In this document: positions 1 through 9,238 of the stretch, in pieces
Layout: the number at the start of each line of letters is the position of its first letter
Position numbering within the stretch: the stretch's first letter is position 1
Assembly (NCBI GenBank): GCA_019114415.1
Contig: DXFO01000021.1
Span: forward strand, 58,979-122,978
Reading direction: 5' to 3'
From: Candidatus Gemmiger faecavium
GTDB lineage: Bacteria; Bacillota; Clostridia; Oscillospirales; Ruminococcaceae
Length of the DNA: 64,000 nt
Notes under the pieces: model-generated
What the model was told of the DNA's origin: nothing
Seen by the model: the letters and a program-made list of their open reading frames with translations, nothing else
The model's database searches: none
Translations under genes and position numbers: made by a program

Positions 1-29
1 CCGCAGTCCGTGAAGGCCACGGAACTGCG
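1..29 (-). terminator. Probable galT terminator hairpin, cut by window edge
   Basis: The arms CCGCAGT/ACTGCGG and CCGTG/CACGG pair around a short loop with one bulged base, about 20 bases beyond the galT stop. The expected T-tract would lie outside the window, so termination is inferred from the hairpin and its position. Confidence 0.45.
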
Positions 30-48
30 GGCAAAAAGCGGAACAGGA

Positions 49-1644
49 TTACTTGGAGCAGACAAAACCTGCCGCGTTCAGGAAGCGCAGGAAAGCTGCC
101 TGGCCGGCCTCGTCCTGCTTGAAGACACCGGCGTTTTCAAGCACGTGGCTGAACACGATGCCGATCTCGTCACGCACAGCCTTTTCGGCCTTGTCGTGGG
201 AAAGCGCCGTGCCGTATTTGGCAATCAGCTCATCGATCCAGTCGGCGTGGACAGCCAGCGGGCTGCCTTCCTCACGGCTGGTGTTGGGCGCCTTGCCGGA
301 CAGGATGTCGGCGATCTGAGCGCCCTGGTCTTTCAGGCGGGCGGGCAGGATGGCCAGGCCCATGACCTCGATCAGGCCGATGTTCTCTTTCTTGATGTTG
401 TGGTACTCCTTGTGGGGGTGGAAGATGCCGTCGGGATACTGCTCGGTGGTGCGGTTGTTGCGGGGAGCAAGATCCAGGATGTAGCCCAGCTCATCGTCGT
501 AGTGCAGGATGGGGGTGACGGTGTTGTGCGGGGTGTCGCCGGTCTTGGCCAGCACGTCCACACTTTCGTCGCTCCAGTCGCGCCAGGCGTTCATGATGTC
601 GTTGGCAGCGTTCTGGACCTGCTGGGAGCTGCGGCCGATCAGGCGCACGGCAGAGACGGGCCAGTTCAGGATGCCGGCCTGCACGCCGGGGTAACGGGGA
701 TTGTGCAGCGGCGTGCGGATCTTGGCTTTCTGCATGGGGAAGACGTAACGTCCGCCCTGGAAATGGCTGTGGCTCAGGATGCTGCCGCCCACGATGGGCA
801 GGTCGGCGTTGGAGCCGCAGGTGTAGTGGGGGAACTGCGCCACAAAGTCGAAGATCTCCGCCAGGGTCTGGCGGGTCATCTCCATGGGCTTGTGCTCGTC
901 ATGCAGGATGATGCAATGCTCATGGAAATAGGCGTAGGGGCTGTACTGCAGGTAGAAGGACTCACCGGCCAGGTTCAGCGGCACGATGCGGTGGGTCTGA
1001 CGGGCGGGGAAGTTGATGCGGCCCGCATAGCCGATGTTCTCCTTGCACAGCATGCACTGGGGATAGCCGCTCTTGGGCTGCAGCCGCTCCATGGCGATGA
1101 CCTTGGGGTCCTTTTCCGGCTTGGTCAGGTTGATGGTGATCTCCAGGTTGCCGTAAGGGGTCTTGGTATCCCACTGGATGTTGCGGGCGATCTGGGCGGT
1201 GCGGATGTAGTTGGACACGACGCACAGGTCATAGAACCAGTCGGTAGCGGCCTGAGGACCTTTCTTGGCGTACAGCTTGCGGAACTTTTTGCAGACTTCG
1301 CTCTCCCGGGGCATCATGGCGCCCATGAGACGGGTCTCAAAGTTGATGCGGTACTGCGGCACGGTGTTGTCGAACAGTCCCTTTTCGGCGGCGAGGTCCA
1401 GCATATGTTCCAGGATCTCGGTGGGGGTGTCGAAATCTTCCTTGGGGGCGCTGCCCTCAAAGGGAGCGGGCAGGCAGAGGATATCCAGCAGCGTGTTGCG
1501 TGCGACGATGATATCCAGGTCGCGCACGAGTTTGTGCTTTCTGCCGAAGCGCAGCAGGCGTTCGACATCCAGGGCAAGGGTCTGGTCCCGATCGGCATCG
1601 GGGGCGGTGATCTGAGAGGTGGCGGACAGCATTTCGTTCGACAT
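49..1644 (-). CDS. galT: UDP-glucose--hexose-1-phosphate uridylyltransferase, Firmicutes type
   Basis: This 531-residue enzyme transfers UMP between UDP-glucose and galactose-1-phosphate in the Leloir pathway, in the cytosol. The length and sequence fit the long Firmicutes GalT family rather than the roughly 350-residue E. coli type. The active-site motif SHSHFQGG is visible with H292-S-H294, the second His-x-His position being the expected uridylylated nucleophile. The start chosen begins MSNEMLSA, because an AGGAGGG site sits 8 bases upstream; a longer open frame upstream has no ribosome site. It follows the GalU-like gene on the same strand with a terminator hairpin between them, so the two may be only partly co-transcribed. 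Confidence 0.93.
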   Translation of the reverse strand: MSNEMLSATSQITAPDADRDQTLALDVERLLRFGRKHKLVRDLDIIVARNTLLDILCLPAPFEGSAPKEDFDTPTEILEHMLDLAAEKGLFDNTVPQYRINFETRLMGAMMPRESEVCKKFRKLYAKKGPQAATDWFYDLCVVSNYIRTAQIARNIQWDTKTPYGNLEITINLTKPEKDPKVIAMERLQPKSGYPQCMLCKENIGYAGRINFPARQTHRIVPLNLAGESFYLQYSPYAYFHEHCIILHDEHKPMEMTRQTLAEIFDFVAQFPHYTCGSNADLPIVGGSILSHSHFQGGRYVFPMQKAKIRTPLHNPRYPGVQAGILNWPVSAVRLIGRSSQQVQNAANDIMNAWRDWSDESVDVLAKTGDTPHNTVTPILHYDDELGYILDLAPRNNRTTEQYPDGIFHPHKEYHNIKKENIGLIEVMGLAILPARLKDQGAQIADILSGKAPNTSREEGSPLAVHADWIDELIAKYGTALSHDKAEKAVRDEIGIVFSHVLENAGVFKQDEAGQAAFLRFLNAAGFVCSK

Positions 1645-1772
1645 AGTTGTATCCCTCCTGTTAAATTTACGATACCGCATTTTTACATCCTTTTCCATGT
1701 GCGCAAAACCCAAGCTTTTGTGCTTTTGACGCGGCGGGGCTGCAGACTCCGGCCGCGTTCCGTTCCGCATAC

Positions 1773-1810
1773 AAGAAAACCCAGAACCGCCGTGACGCGG
1801 CAGCCCTGGG
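1773..1810 (-). terminator. Terminator between galU-like gene and galT
   Basis: On the minus strand the arms CCCAG/CTGGG and GCCGC/GGCGG form a hairpin followed by TTTTCTT. It lies beyond the stop of the GalU-like gene and well before galT, so it either ends that transcript or attenuates read-through into galT. Confidence 0.75.
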
Positions 1811-1846
1811 ATTTTGTATTTTTATGGGATAAGCGTTTGTTTTTTC

Positions 1847-2773
1847 TCAGCGGGTAAGGTCGCTGAACAGATCGGAGCGATAAACGCCCTGGGCGATCAG
1901 GTCGGCAAAGGCCTGGGCCACGGCGGGCTTGTCCTCCTGGTAAGTGACACCGAACCACTTGTCGGGCGTCTTGAGGACTTCCACGCTGACGGCGCCTTTC
2001 TGCAGCAGCTCATCAATGTAGATGGGCAGCAGATACTCCGCCTTGGTCATGTCGCCTTCCGGCTTGGCAAAGAACTCCACAAAGCCGTCTTTCAGCAGGT
2101 CCATGAACTCGGGGGTCAGGCCCCACATGTTCATGCTGACCAGGTTTTCCGGATCCAGGACCCGGTCGCCCGCCTTGGCGCCGTCGGCGATCTTTTCAAT
2201 GCCCTTGGTCTCGTCCACGCCGGTCAGGTAGCCCTCGTCGTTCATCTTGCAGATGCCGCGGGTCACGGCGCCGTTGTCGCTCAGGGTGTTCTTCAGCACG
2301 AAACCGGCCATGCACAGGCGGCCCGGCTTGGAAGCGTCGTACTGGACCAGGAAGTCATGCAGATTGACATAGGCCTGCTTGCCGTAGTAGTCGTCGGCGT
2401 TGATGACGGCAAAAGGCTCGTGCAGGATGTCGCGGCAGGCCAGAACCGCCTGGCCGGTGCCCCAGGGCTTGCTGCGGCCCTCGGGCAGCTGTGCGCCTTC
2501 CGGCAGGTCGTCCAGCGCCTGATAGGCGTAGGCGACTTCCACCCCAAGGCCGGCGCAGACTTTTTCGATGCGGTCGCCGATGACCTCGCGGAAAGCCTCC
2601 TCGATGTCCCGGCGGATGATAAAGACGATCTTGTCAAACCCGGCTTCGATGGCGTCATGGATGGAGTAATCCATCAGGATCTCACCGTTGGGACCCACGG
2701 CGGCAAGCTGCTTGATGCCGCCGCCGTAGCGGGAGCCGATACCGGCGGCCATAATGACCAGTGTTGTTTTCAT
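1847..2773 (-). CDS. GalU-like sugar-phosphate nucleotidyltransferase
   Basis: A 308-residue nucleotidyltransferase with the N-terminal glycine-rich signature MAAGIGSRYGGG followed by IKQL, as in GalU/RmlA-like enzymes that form NDP-sugars from NTP and a sugar-1-phosphate. A conserved NADDYYG segment near residue 125 supplies the metal-binding Asp residues. Next to galT the natural role is making UDP-glucose or UDP-galactose, but the exact sugar and nucleotide cannot be read from sequence; it is not a textbook GalU. The start has TAGGAGGAA 9 bases upstream. It lies 121 bases downstream of the RING/DUF2628 gene, and a GC-rich inverted repeat occupies part of that gap. Confidence 0.82.
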   Translation of the reverse strand: MKTTLVIMAAGIGSRYGGGIKQLAAVGPNGEILMDYSIHDAIEAGFDKIVFIIRRDIEEAFREVIGDRIEKVCAGLGVEVAYAYQALDDLPEGAQLPEGRSKPWGTGQAVLACRDILHEPFAVINADDYYGKQAYVNLHDFLVQYDASKPGRLCMAGFVLKNTLSDNGAVTRGICKMNDEGYLTGVDETKGIEKIADGAKAGDRVLDPENLVSMNMWGLTPEFMDLLKDGFVEFFAKPEGDMTKAEYLLPIYIDELLQKGAVSVEVLKTPDKWFGVTYQEDKPAVAQAFADLIAQGVYRSDLFSDLTR

Positions 2774-2894
2774 GTTGACGATTCCTCCTAAATGGGCTGT
2801 GGGAAATGCCGGTCCGGCCGGACATTCCCAGTACGGGGAGACCGCCGCACAGTGTGCCGGGCGTTCTCCGCTGAAACGGCCATGGCGGCCGGTC

Positions 2895-3920
2895 TTACAT
2901 GATGAAAGCAGTCATCAGGGCGTTGACCGCTGCGGTGCGGCCGGGGCCCATGAGCCAGTACAGGCCGACCACCAGCGCCAGATAAACCAGCAGGTAAACG
3001 GCCACAGCCACAAAGCTGGTGCCGCCGCGCAGGATCAGGGCATCGGAGCGCTCCGGGCCTTCCGGCACGCGGTCGCAGATCTCACGGATGCGGCGGGCGG
3101 ATTCTTTTTTGTACCAGTACAGGGCAAACAGGCTGCGGATGAACATCTGGCACCAGTTCAAAAACGCGCAGATGTAGCTGGCGGCGCTCAGCCATCCCAG
3201 ATCCATCCCCGCGACAAGGGGCGACCCTGCCGCCTGCAGAAGAGCCAGCGCGGTGGGGAGAGTCAAAACCAGGGAGATCAGCGAGAAAATGACGCCGGTC
3301 TTCCACATTTTGCGGTAGAAGAAGTAGATGGGACCCAGGAAGAATGCCGCAAAGGAAACGCTGGTCTTGCGGCGGGTCTCATCCATGCGCAGAAACTGGA
3401 TCAGATAGTACAGGCTGGAGCCGCCCAGATAGCTGGCCCAGTCCCGGGCCTTGATGCCGTCGATGGGGTCATCGGGGCCCAGTTCCCGGCGGAACATGCC
3501 GCCAAAGGCATCGGTGCGGCCGGTGTCGGTCCCTGCGCCTGCACCGGCATTTCTGCCGGAGGCGGAAGCATGGGGACGGGGCGCCTGATCCCGGGTATAA
3601 ACGGGACCCTGCTGCTGGGGGCGCTGCGCCGAAGCATTGTCCGGATCGGGCAGGGGAACGCCGCAGTGGTTGCAGGAACGGTTGGTCACAGGGTTGGGGG
3701 TTCCGCAGTTGGGGCAGACGCAGGTATCGTCTACGCCGGGAACGATGTCCGGCTTCCATTCAAAGCCGGAACCGTGCTTGTCCGCATGGACGCAGACGCC
3801 GGTCTTGAACCAGCAGGCACGGTGATAGGGGGTGCCGCAGTCGGGGCAGACGACGATGTCGTCCCCCTCGGCAAAAACTTCGTTGCATACGGGACAGTGG
3901 TTCCCTTTATAATCTGCCAT
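2895..3920 (-). CDS. Prokaryotic RING-finger / zinc-ribbon membrane protein with DUF2628 domain
   Basis: This 341-residue protein has three parts. Residues about 8-50 form a Cys/His cluster (CPVC, CPDC, YHRAC, then further Cys and His) matching the prokaryotic RING family 1. Residues about 66-90 hold a second zinc ribbon (CPNC and CNHC). After a Pro/Gln/Ala linker, the last 130 residues carry the DUF2628 pattern with several hydrophobic segments (FFLGPIYFFYRKMWKTG is typical). It is therefore probably membrane-anchored with a cytosolic zinc module. Function is unknown; ubiquitin-ligase activity should not be assumed for this bacterial family. The start has GGAGG upstream and a promoter lies 205 bases away. 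It is the first gene of the minus-strand group ending in galT. Confidence 0.85.
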   Translation of the reverse strand: MADYKGNHCPVCNEVFAEGDDIVVCPDCGTPYHRACWFKTGVCVHADKHGSGFEWKPDIVPGVDDTCVCPNCGTPNPVTNRSCNHCGVPLPDPDNASAQRPQQQGPVYTRDQAPRPHASASGRNAGAGAGTDTGRTDAFGGMFRRELGPDDPIDGIKARDWASYLGGSSLYYLIQFLRMDETRRKTSVSFAAFFLGPIYFFYRKMWKTGVIFSLISLVLTLPTALALLQAAGSPLVAGMDLGWLSAASYICAFLNWCQMFIRSLFALYWYKKESARRIREICDRVPEGPERSDALILRGGTSFVAVAVYLLVYLALVVGLYWLMGPGRTAAVNALMTAFIM

Positions 3921-4125
3921 TCAATAGCCTCCGTGTTCTGAACATATCCATTCTGCGCGCAGAATATACAGAGTCCCGGCGGTGCAGCCGGCAGGCAAAA
4001 CGCTTCCATGCCGGGTCCCCGGCGGAAAATAAGATGCCGGAACCGATGGAAAAGCGGGGCGCGCAAAAGGGGCGGCGCAATGCCCGAAAATGCCTGTAAT
4101 ACGGGCCTGCGCCGGGTTTAACGAC

Positions 4126-4154
4126 ATTATACCCCAGTACCATATAAAAAGCAA
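4126..4154 (-). promoter_or_regulatory. Promoter of RING/DUF2628 gene
   Basis: On the minus strand TTGCTT is separated by 17 bases from a perfect TATAAT. The -35 is weak but the spacing and -10 are ideal. Confidence 0.55.
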
Positions 4155-4258
4155 AGAATTTTCTGTTAACAGCTGTCTACAAAACGGTTAAAATGGCCGC
4201 CGCAAGGCCTTCCGGGCGGGGCAGAGCAGCAAAAATCGAGCCGGTTTTTCGCTGCCTG

Positions 4259-4287
4259 TTTACAAGAGACTGTTTTTTCGGTATACT
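4259..4287 (+). promoter_or_regulatory. prfB promoter
   Basis: TTTACA-N17-TATACT, a good sigma-A match, about 85 bases before the prfB start. Confidence 0.7.
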
Positions 4288-4371
4288 GATACTGTGTAAG
4301 TTTGCGCCGTGCCCTCGCACGGCTGATGCTGAAAATAGAACGATTCGAGAAAGACAGGGGTATTTGACAGT

Positions 4372-5493
4372 ATGATCACGATTGACGAACTGAAATCCAG
4401 GCTGGGCGGGTTCGAGACCTCGATCAACGACCTGCGGGAAGCGCTCGCCATTGAAGCCAGCCAGAAGCGCCTGGCTGAGCTGGAACACCAGATGACGATG
4501 CCGGGATTTTATGACGACCAGGAGCGCAGCCAGAAGGTCTACGCCGAGATGAGCGACCTGAAGAACAAGCTGGAGCGCTTCACCAAGCTGACCGCCCAGT
4601 ATGAGGATGCCGGCACCCTTTTGGAGATGCTGGAGGAGGAAAACGATCCCTCCCTGGCGTCCGAGGGTGAGGAAGCCGTCAACGAAGTCCAGAAAGAGAT
4701 CGACGAGCTTCAGCTGGTGACCATGCTCAACGGCGAGTATGACCATTCCAACGCCATCCTGACCTTCCATGCGGGCACCGGCGGCACCGAGGCGCAGGAC
4801 TGGGCCGAGATGCTCTACCGTATGTACACCCGCTGGGCGGACGCTCACGGCTACAAGGTGGAAGTCATGGACGTGCTGGACGGCGACGAAGCCGGCATCA
4901 AGAGCGCTTCCATGATGGTCAAGGGCCCCAACGCTTACGGCATGCTCAAGAGCGAGAACGGCGTGCACCGTCTGGTCCGCATCAGCCCCTTTGACGCCAA
5001 CGCCCGCCGCCAGACCAGCTTTGCCAGCCTGGAAGTCATGCCCGAACTGGACGACAACATCCAGATCGACATCCGGCCCGAGGATATCGAAATGCAGGTC
5101 TACCGTTCCTCCGGCGCGGGCGGCCAGCACATCAACAAGACCTCCTCTGCGGTCCGCCTGATCCACAAGCCCACTGGCATTGTGACTTCCTGCCAGACCC
5201 AGCGCAGCCAGCTGCAGAACCGTGAGTACGCTCTGGAAATGCTCAAAGCCAAGCTGTACCAGATCGCCCTGCAGCAGCATAAGGAGAAGATCGACGACAT
5301 CAAGGGCGTCCAGAATGAGATCGCCTGGGGTCATCAGATCCGCAGCTATGTCTTTATGCCCTACACCCTGGTCAAGGACCATCGCACCAACTATGAGAAC
5401 GGCAACGTTCAGGCTGTGATGGACGGCGACCTGGACGGCTTTATCTACGCTTACCTCAAGGCATCCTCCCGCGGGGAACTGCAGGACGTCTGA
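4372..5493 (+). CDS. prfB: Peptide chain release factor 2
   Basis: RF2 (373 residues) recognises UGA/UAA and triggers peptide release on the ribosome. The SPF recognition tripeptide is at S205-P206-F207 and the catalytic GGQ loop at G250-G251-Q252, in the context SGAGGQHINKTSSAVRL. The N-terminal coiled-coil domain is complete. The frame is continuous from the start: the CTT-TGA programmed frameshift that autoregulates RF2 near codon 25 in most bacteria is absent. An obvious promoter lies upstream and a strong terminator follows, so this is a single-gene unit. Confidence 0.96.
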   Translation: MITIDELKSRLGGFETSINDLREALAIEASQKRLAELEHQMTMPGFYDDQERSQKVYAEMSDLKNKLERFTKLTAQYEDAGTLLEMLEEENDPSLASEGEEAVNEVQKEIDELQLVTMLNGEYDHSNAILTFHAGTGGTEAQDWAEMLYRMYTRWADAHGYKVEVMDVLDGDEAGIKSASMMVKGPNAYGMLKSENGVHRLVRISPFDANARRQTSFASLEVMPELDDNIQIDIRPEDIEMQVYRSSGAGGQHINKTSSAVRLIHKPTGIVTSCQTQRSQLQNREYALEMLKAKLYQIALQQHKEKIDDIKGVQNEIAWGHQIRSYVFMPYTLVKDHRTNYENGNVQAVMDGDLDGFIYAYLKASSRGELQDV

Positions 5494-5522
5494 GAAAGGC
5501 CGCCTGCGCAATCACAGAACAC

Positions 5523-5564
5523 AAGGCCGCAGACCCGCCGTTTTGGCAGGACTGCGGCCTTTCT
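5523..5564 (+). terminator. prfB terminator
   Basis: AAGGCCGCAG pairs perfectly with CTGCGGCCTT, followed by TCTG; it starts 30 bases after the prfB stop. The T-tract is short. Confidence 0.7.
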
Positions 5565-5714
5565 GCATCCAAAAATCCGCAGACTTTTTTGGAAAAGCTG
5601 CTATATTTGTTCATACTCCCTCGTTATACTGGATATATTCCGCGCAGCAGCGTCATGGCGGCAGGGGCCGTACAGCTGCGGCAAGGCTTTCAAAACATAA
5701 CGGAGGAAAAACCT

Positions 5715-8183
5715 TTGTTTGCAAAATTCAAGCGGCAAAAGGACGGTGCCGCAAAATCCGGGGAGCGGGAACCCGCCAGACCTCCTGTACCGACCCTTTC
5801 TCCCGACCCGCAGACCGGCCTTACGCCGGAACAGGCTGCAGAGCGCATGGCAGCAGGGCTGGATAACCGGGAGGTCGCCTCTCCCACCAAAACAGAAGCC
5901 CAGATCGTACGGGAAAATGTCTTCACCTTTTTCAACCTGGTTTTTGTGGTGCTGGCTCTTTTCCTGGCCATGGTGGGCAGCTTTGCCAACATGGGCTTTC
6001 TGGGCGTGGTAGTCTGCAATGCGGTGATCGGCATTTTTCAGCAGCTGCGTTCCAAGCGGGCGGTGGATAAGCTGACGCTGGTGACGGTGCATAAAGTCCG
6101 ATGCCTGCGGGGCGGGCAGGTGCTGGAACTGGCCCCCACCGCCCTTGTGCGGGATGATATCGTGGAATTCGGCGCAGGGGAGCAGATCTGTGCCGATGCG
6201 GTGGTGCGCACGGGAGAAGTCCAGGTCAATGAAGCCCTCATCACCGGCGAGGCCGACCCCGTCACCAAACAGCCGGGGGACGGCCTGCGCTCGGGCAGCT
6301 TTGTCCTGTCCGGTCACTGCCGGGCGCAGCTGACCCGGGTGGGAGCAGACTCTTACGCAAACCGCCTCATGGTGGAAGCCAAAACCGATGTGCGCCTGGC
6401 AAAAAGCGAGATGATGCGCTCGCTGGACAGGCTCATCCGCTTTATTGGTCTGATCCTTGCCCCGGTGGGCATCCTGCTGTTTTTGCAGCAGTACGACGTG
6501 CTCCAGCTGAGTTTGCGGGATTCCGTCGAGGCCACGGTGGCGGCCCTGATCGGCATGATCCCGGAAGGCTTGTACCTGCTCACCAGCGTGGCGCTGGCGG
6601 TCAGTATGATCCGCCTGGCACGGCGCAAGGTGCTGGCCCAGGATATGAACTGCATCGAGACGCTGGCCCGGGTGGACGTTCTCTGCGTGGACAAGACGGG
6701 AACCATCACCGAGCCGGAGATGGAAGCGGGAGAGCCCGTTCTGCTGGACGAAACAAACTGGGACGCCGCCCGCACACGGGAAGCCCTGCTTGCTTTTTAC
6801 GGGGAGCAGGAACCGGAAAACGATACCGCCCGGGCCATGTGCCGGCGGTTCGGCGGGGCATCGGACTGGGTGCGGCAGGGGAGCGTTCCCTTTAACTCCG
6901 CTTATAAATGGAGTGCCGCCACCTTTGCGGGGCACGGCAGCTTTGTGGTGGGCGCCCCGGAATTTGTGGCGGGGTCCCGGTATTCCGAACTGGCCCCGCA
7001 GGTGGAGCCCTACCTGGCAAAGGGCTACCGTGTGCTGCTCTTTGCTGCCTGTGACAGCCAGCCGGACCCCCATGACGGGCTTCCGTCGGCAGGGCTGCAT
7101 TTCATTGCACTGATCCCGGTGGCAAACCGCATCCGGCCCCAGGCGCCCAAAACCTTCCGGTACTTTGCGGAGCAGGGCGTGACGGTGCGCGTCATCTCGG
7201 GAGATAATCCCGTAGCCGTCAGCGAGGTGGCCCGCCAGGCGGGCATCCCGGGGGCGGAACGCTATGTGGATGCCTCGACGCTGCGCACTGACGCCCAGAT
7301 CGCCGAGGCCGCCGAGACCCACACCGTCTTTGGCCGCGTCACCCCGGAACAAAAACGCAAACTCATCAAGGCCATGCAGGAGGCCGGTCATACCGTGGCC
7401 ATGACGGGCGACGGCGTCAACGACGTTCTGGCCCTCAAGGATGCCGACTGCGGCATTGCCATGGCATCCGGCGCACAGGCCGCATCCCAGGTGGCCCAGC
7501 TGGTGCTGACCGACTCCGACTTTTCGGGCCTGCCTGCCGTCGTGGCGGAAGGCCGCCGGGTCATCAACAACATCCAGCGCTCGGCGTCGCTGTTTCTGGT
7601 CAAGAATATTTTCTCCTTCTCCCTCAGCCTGCTGACGCTGCTGATCGCCATGCCCTATCCGCTTCAGCCGCTGCAGCTGACCCTGATCTCGGCCACCACC
7701 ATCGGCATCCCGTCCTTCATTCTGGCGTTGGAACCCAACCATGAACGCATCCGCGGGCATTTCCTGCGCAACGTGTTCCGGAAGGCCCTGCCCGGCGGTC
7801 TCACAGACCTGATCCTGATTTTGGGCGTGCAGGCCTTTGCCTACGCCTTCGACTTGCCCAACTCTGAACTTTCCACCATCTGCACCCTGGTCATGCTGGG
7901 AGTGGGACTGGCGGTGCTGTGGAATGTATGCCGCCCATTCACGCCGCAGCATGTGGCGCTCTGGACAGGAATGCTTTTCCTGGGGGCGGCCGCGGCCTGG
8001 ATCTTTGCCCCCATCCTGGAACTGGTGCAGCTGGATCTGGGCGGCATCCTGATCCTGCTGGTGTTCTGGGCGCTGGTCATCCCCGTCATGCGGGGCGTGT
8101 ATCTGGCCATCGAAGCGGTGGTCCGCTTCTGGGACAAACTGACGGGATACCTGCCGTCGGTACACGACCGCCTGCCGTTCTGA
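5715..8183 (+). CDS. P-type cation-transporting ATPase, CtpE-like
   Basis: An 822-residue P-type ATPase. The phosphorylation motif is D326-KTGTITEPE, the hinge motif is MTGDGVNDVLALKDAD, and the actuator loop reads TGEADP (residues about 177-182) instead of TGES. The catalytic Glu is kept, and TGEADP is characteristic of the CtpE-type subgroup, for which calcium uptake has been proposed in mycobacteria. About eight to ten membrane segments are visible in pairs around residues 75-120, 240-300 and the C-terminal 220. Transport of Ca2+ or another divalent cation is an inference. The TTG start at 5715 was chosen because GGAGGA sits 7 bases upstream; the upstream open extension has no such site. 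A weak promoter candidate, TTGGAA-N17-CATACT, lies at 5589-5617. Confidence 0.88.
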   Translation: MFAKFKRQKDGAAKSGEREPARPPVPTLSPDPQTGLTPEQAAERMAAGLDNREVASPTKTEAQIVRENVFTFFNLVFVVLALFLAMVGSFANMGFLGVVVCNAVIGIFQQLRSKRAVDKLTLVTVHKVRCLRGGQVLELAPTALVRDDIVEFGAGEQICADAVVRTGEVQVNEALITGEADPVTKQPGDGLRSGSFVLSGHCRAQLTRVGADSYANRLMVEAKTDVRLAKSEMMRSLDRLIRFIGLILAPVGILLFLQQYDVLQLSLRDSVEATVAALIGMIPEGLYLLTSVALAVSMIRLARRKVLAQDMNCIETLARVDVLCVDKTGTITEPEMEAGEPVLLDETNWDAARTREALLAFYGEQEPENDTARAMCRRFGGASDWVRQGSVPFNSAYKWSAATFAGHGSFVVGAPEFVAGSRYSELAPQVEPYLAKGYRVLLFAACDSQPDPHDGLPSAGLHFIALIPVANRIRPQAPKTFRYFAEQGVTVRVISGDNPVAVSEVARQAGIPGAERYVDASTLRTDAQIAEAAETHTVFGRVTPEQKRKLIKAMQEAGHTVAMTGDGVNDVLALKDADCGIAMASGAQAASQVAQLVLTDSDFSGLPAVVAEGRRVINNIQRSASLFLVKNIFSFSLSLLTLLIAMPYPLQPLQLTLISATTIGIPSFILALEPNHERIRGHFLRNVFRKALPGGLTDLILILGVQAFAYAFDLPNSELSTICTLVMLGVGLAVLWNVCRPFTPQHVALWTGMLFLGAAAAWIFAPILELVQLDLGGILILLVFWALVIPVMRGVYLAIEAVVRFWDKLTGYLPSVHDRLPF

Positions 8184-8212
8184 TGCCATACCCGAAGCAG
8201 TATAAATAATAG

Positions 8213-8259
8213 AAAAAGACCGCCTGTCCGGGAAGAACCCCCGGCGGGCGGTCTTTTTT
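8213..8259. terminator. Bidirectional terminator between convergent genes
   Basis: GACCGCC pairs with GGCGGTC, flanked by AAAAA on the left and TTTTTT on the right, so it can serve both the ATPase gene and the minus-strand helicase-loader gene. Confidence 0.85.
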
Positions 8260-8266
8260 ATTGTGC

Positions 8267-9235
8267 TTATTTCAGCCGCTGGTCGCTGCCGAAGAATTTG
8301 AACATCCGGCAGTTGCCCAGCATCCGGCTGGCAACTTTTTCGGTGTAGCGGGCCTCAAATACCGCCTGGTCCACAATGTTGGTGGTGTAGATGGTGGGGC
8401 GGCGGCAGAGCATCCGGGTGTTGACAAGCTCGTACAATACGCTGACGGTCAGCTGGGTCATGAACTCAGTGCCAAGGTCGTCCAGGATCAAAAGATCCGC
8501 TTCCTTGCAGGCGTCCAGCCAGTCGTCATCGGTGTCCCGGTCGAAATGTTCCCGGCTCAGCTGGGCGGCCAGAGCAGCGGAACTGGTGTACAGCACGTCG
8601 TAGCCCCGGTCCAGGACTGCGTCGGCTACTGCCAGGGCCAGATGGGTCTTGCCCAGACCGGCGCTGCCGGTAAACAGCAGGTTGGGGCTTTTGGAGCTGA
8701 ACTCCGCCGCCCACTTGCGACAGTAGGCCAGGATCTTGCCCATGTAATCCCGGACGGGACCGCCCAGCTCGGGATCGACCTCGGCGGGATAGCGTTCCAG
8801 CTGAAAGGAGTCAAAACTGCACAGGGCCAGGGGAGAAGCCGCGTTGATCTCATCCCGGCGCAGGGTGCGGGCAAGTTCGGCCACACAGGAGCAGGGACGG
8901 CCCTTGCAAATGCCGGTATCCTGGCAGGCAGGGCAGGTGTATTTGGGTACAAACTCCGCGGGATCGTACCCGGCAGCCCGGATGACCCCGTTCAGCGTTT
9001 CACCGGCCTGCTCAAAGGCTTTCTGCGCGGCGTGGCGCTTGGTGATGTCCGCGCCCTGGGCAGCGGTCATCAGATAGGCAGCCCCAAGGCGGGTACGCTG
9101 GGCCTCGGCGTCGCCGATCTCGGGGTGACGGCGCAGTGCCTCGGCGCGCAGGGCTTCGGCCCGGGTGACGGCGCGCTGGCGGCGAGCAGCCACCTCGCGC
9201 TGGGCAGCTCGGAAGAGTTCGTCCTTGGTACGCAT
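8267..9235 (-). CDS. DnaC/DnaI-like replicative helicase loader ATPase
   Basis: A 322-residue AAA+ protein of the DnaC/DnaI/IstB group. Walker A is GSAGLGKT (about residues 190-197) and Walker B is LLILDDLGTE (about 248-257). A zinc-binding cluster with Cys at about 101, 104, 110, 115 and 117 lies between the N-terminal helical domain and the ATPase, as in DnaI, where the N-terminal part contacts the replicative helicase. It starts 4 bases after the DnaD-like gene, so the pair is translationally coupled. The likely role is loading helicase at oriC or at stalled forks. No transposase is next to it, which argues against IstB. Confidence 0.88.
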   Translation of the reverse strand: MRTKDELFRAAQREVAARRQRAVTRAEALRAEALRRHPEIGDAEAQRTRLGAAYLMTAAQGADITKRHAAQKAFEQAGETLNGVIRAAGYDPAEFVPKYTCPACQDTGICKGRPCSCVAELARTLRRDEINAASPLALCSFDSFQLERYPAEVDPELGGPVRDYMGKILAYCRKWAAEFSSKSPNLLFTGSAGLGKTHLALAVADAVLDRGYDVLYTSSAALAAQLSREHFDRDTDDDWLDACKEADLLILDDLGTEFMTQLTVSVLYELVNTRMLCRRPTIYTTNIVDQAVFEARYTEKVASRMLGNCRMFKFFGSDQRLK

Positions 9236-9238
9236 GGC

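Larger units (their letters stand above)
3921..4371. other. Divergent intergenic region
   Basis: This 451-base gap lies between the minus-strand RING gene and prfB. It holds one promoter-like element for each direction (4126-4154 minus, 4259-4287 plus). I see no convincing coding or structured-RNA content in the rest. Confidence 0.6.

Noticed and set aside
8267..9235. IstB transposition helper.
   Set aside because: The ATPase has a DnaI-like zinc cluster and is paired with DnaD; no transposase or terminal repeats flank it.
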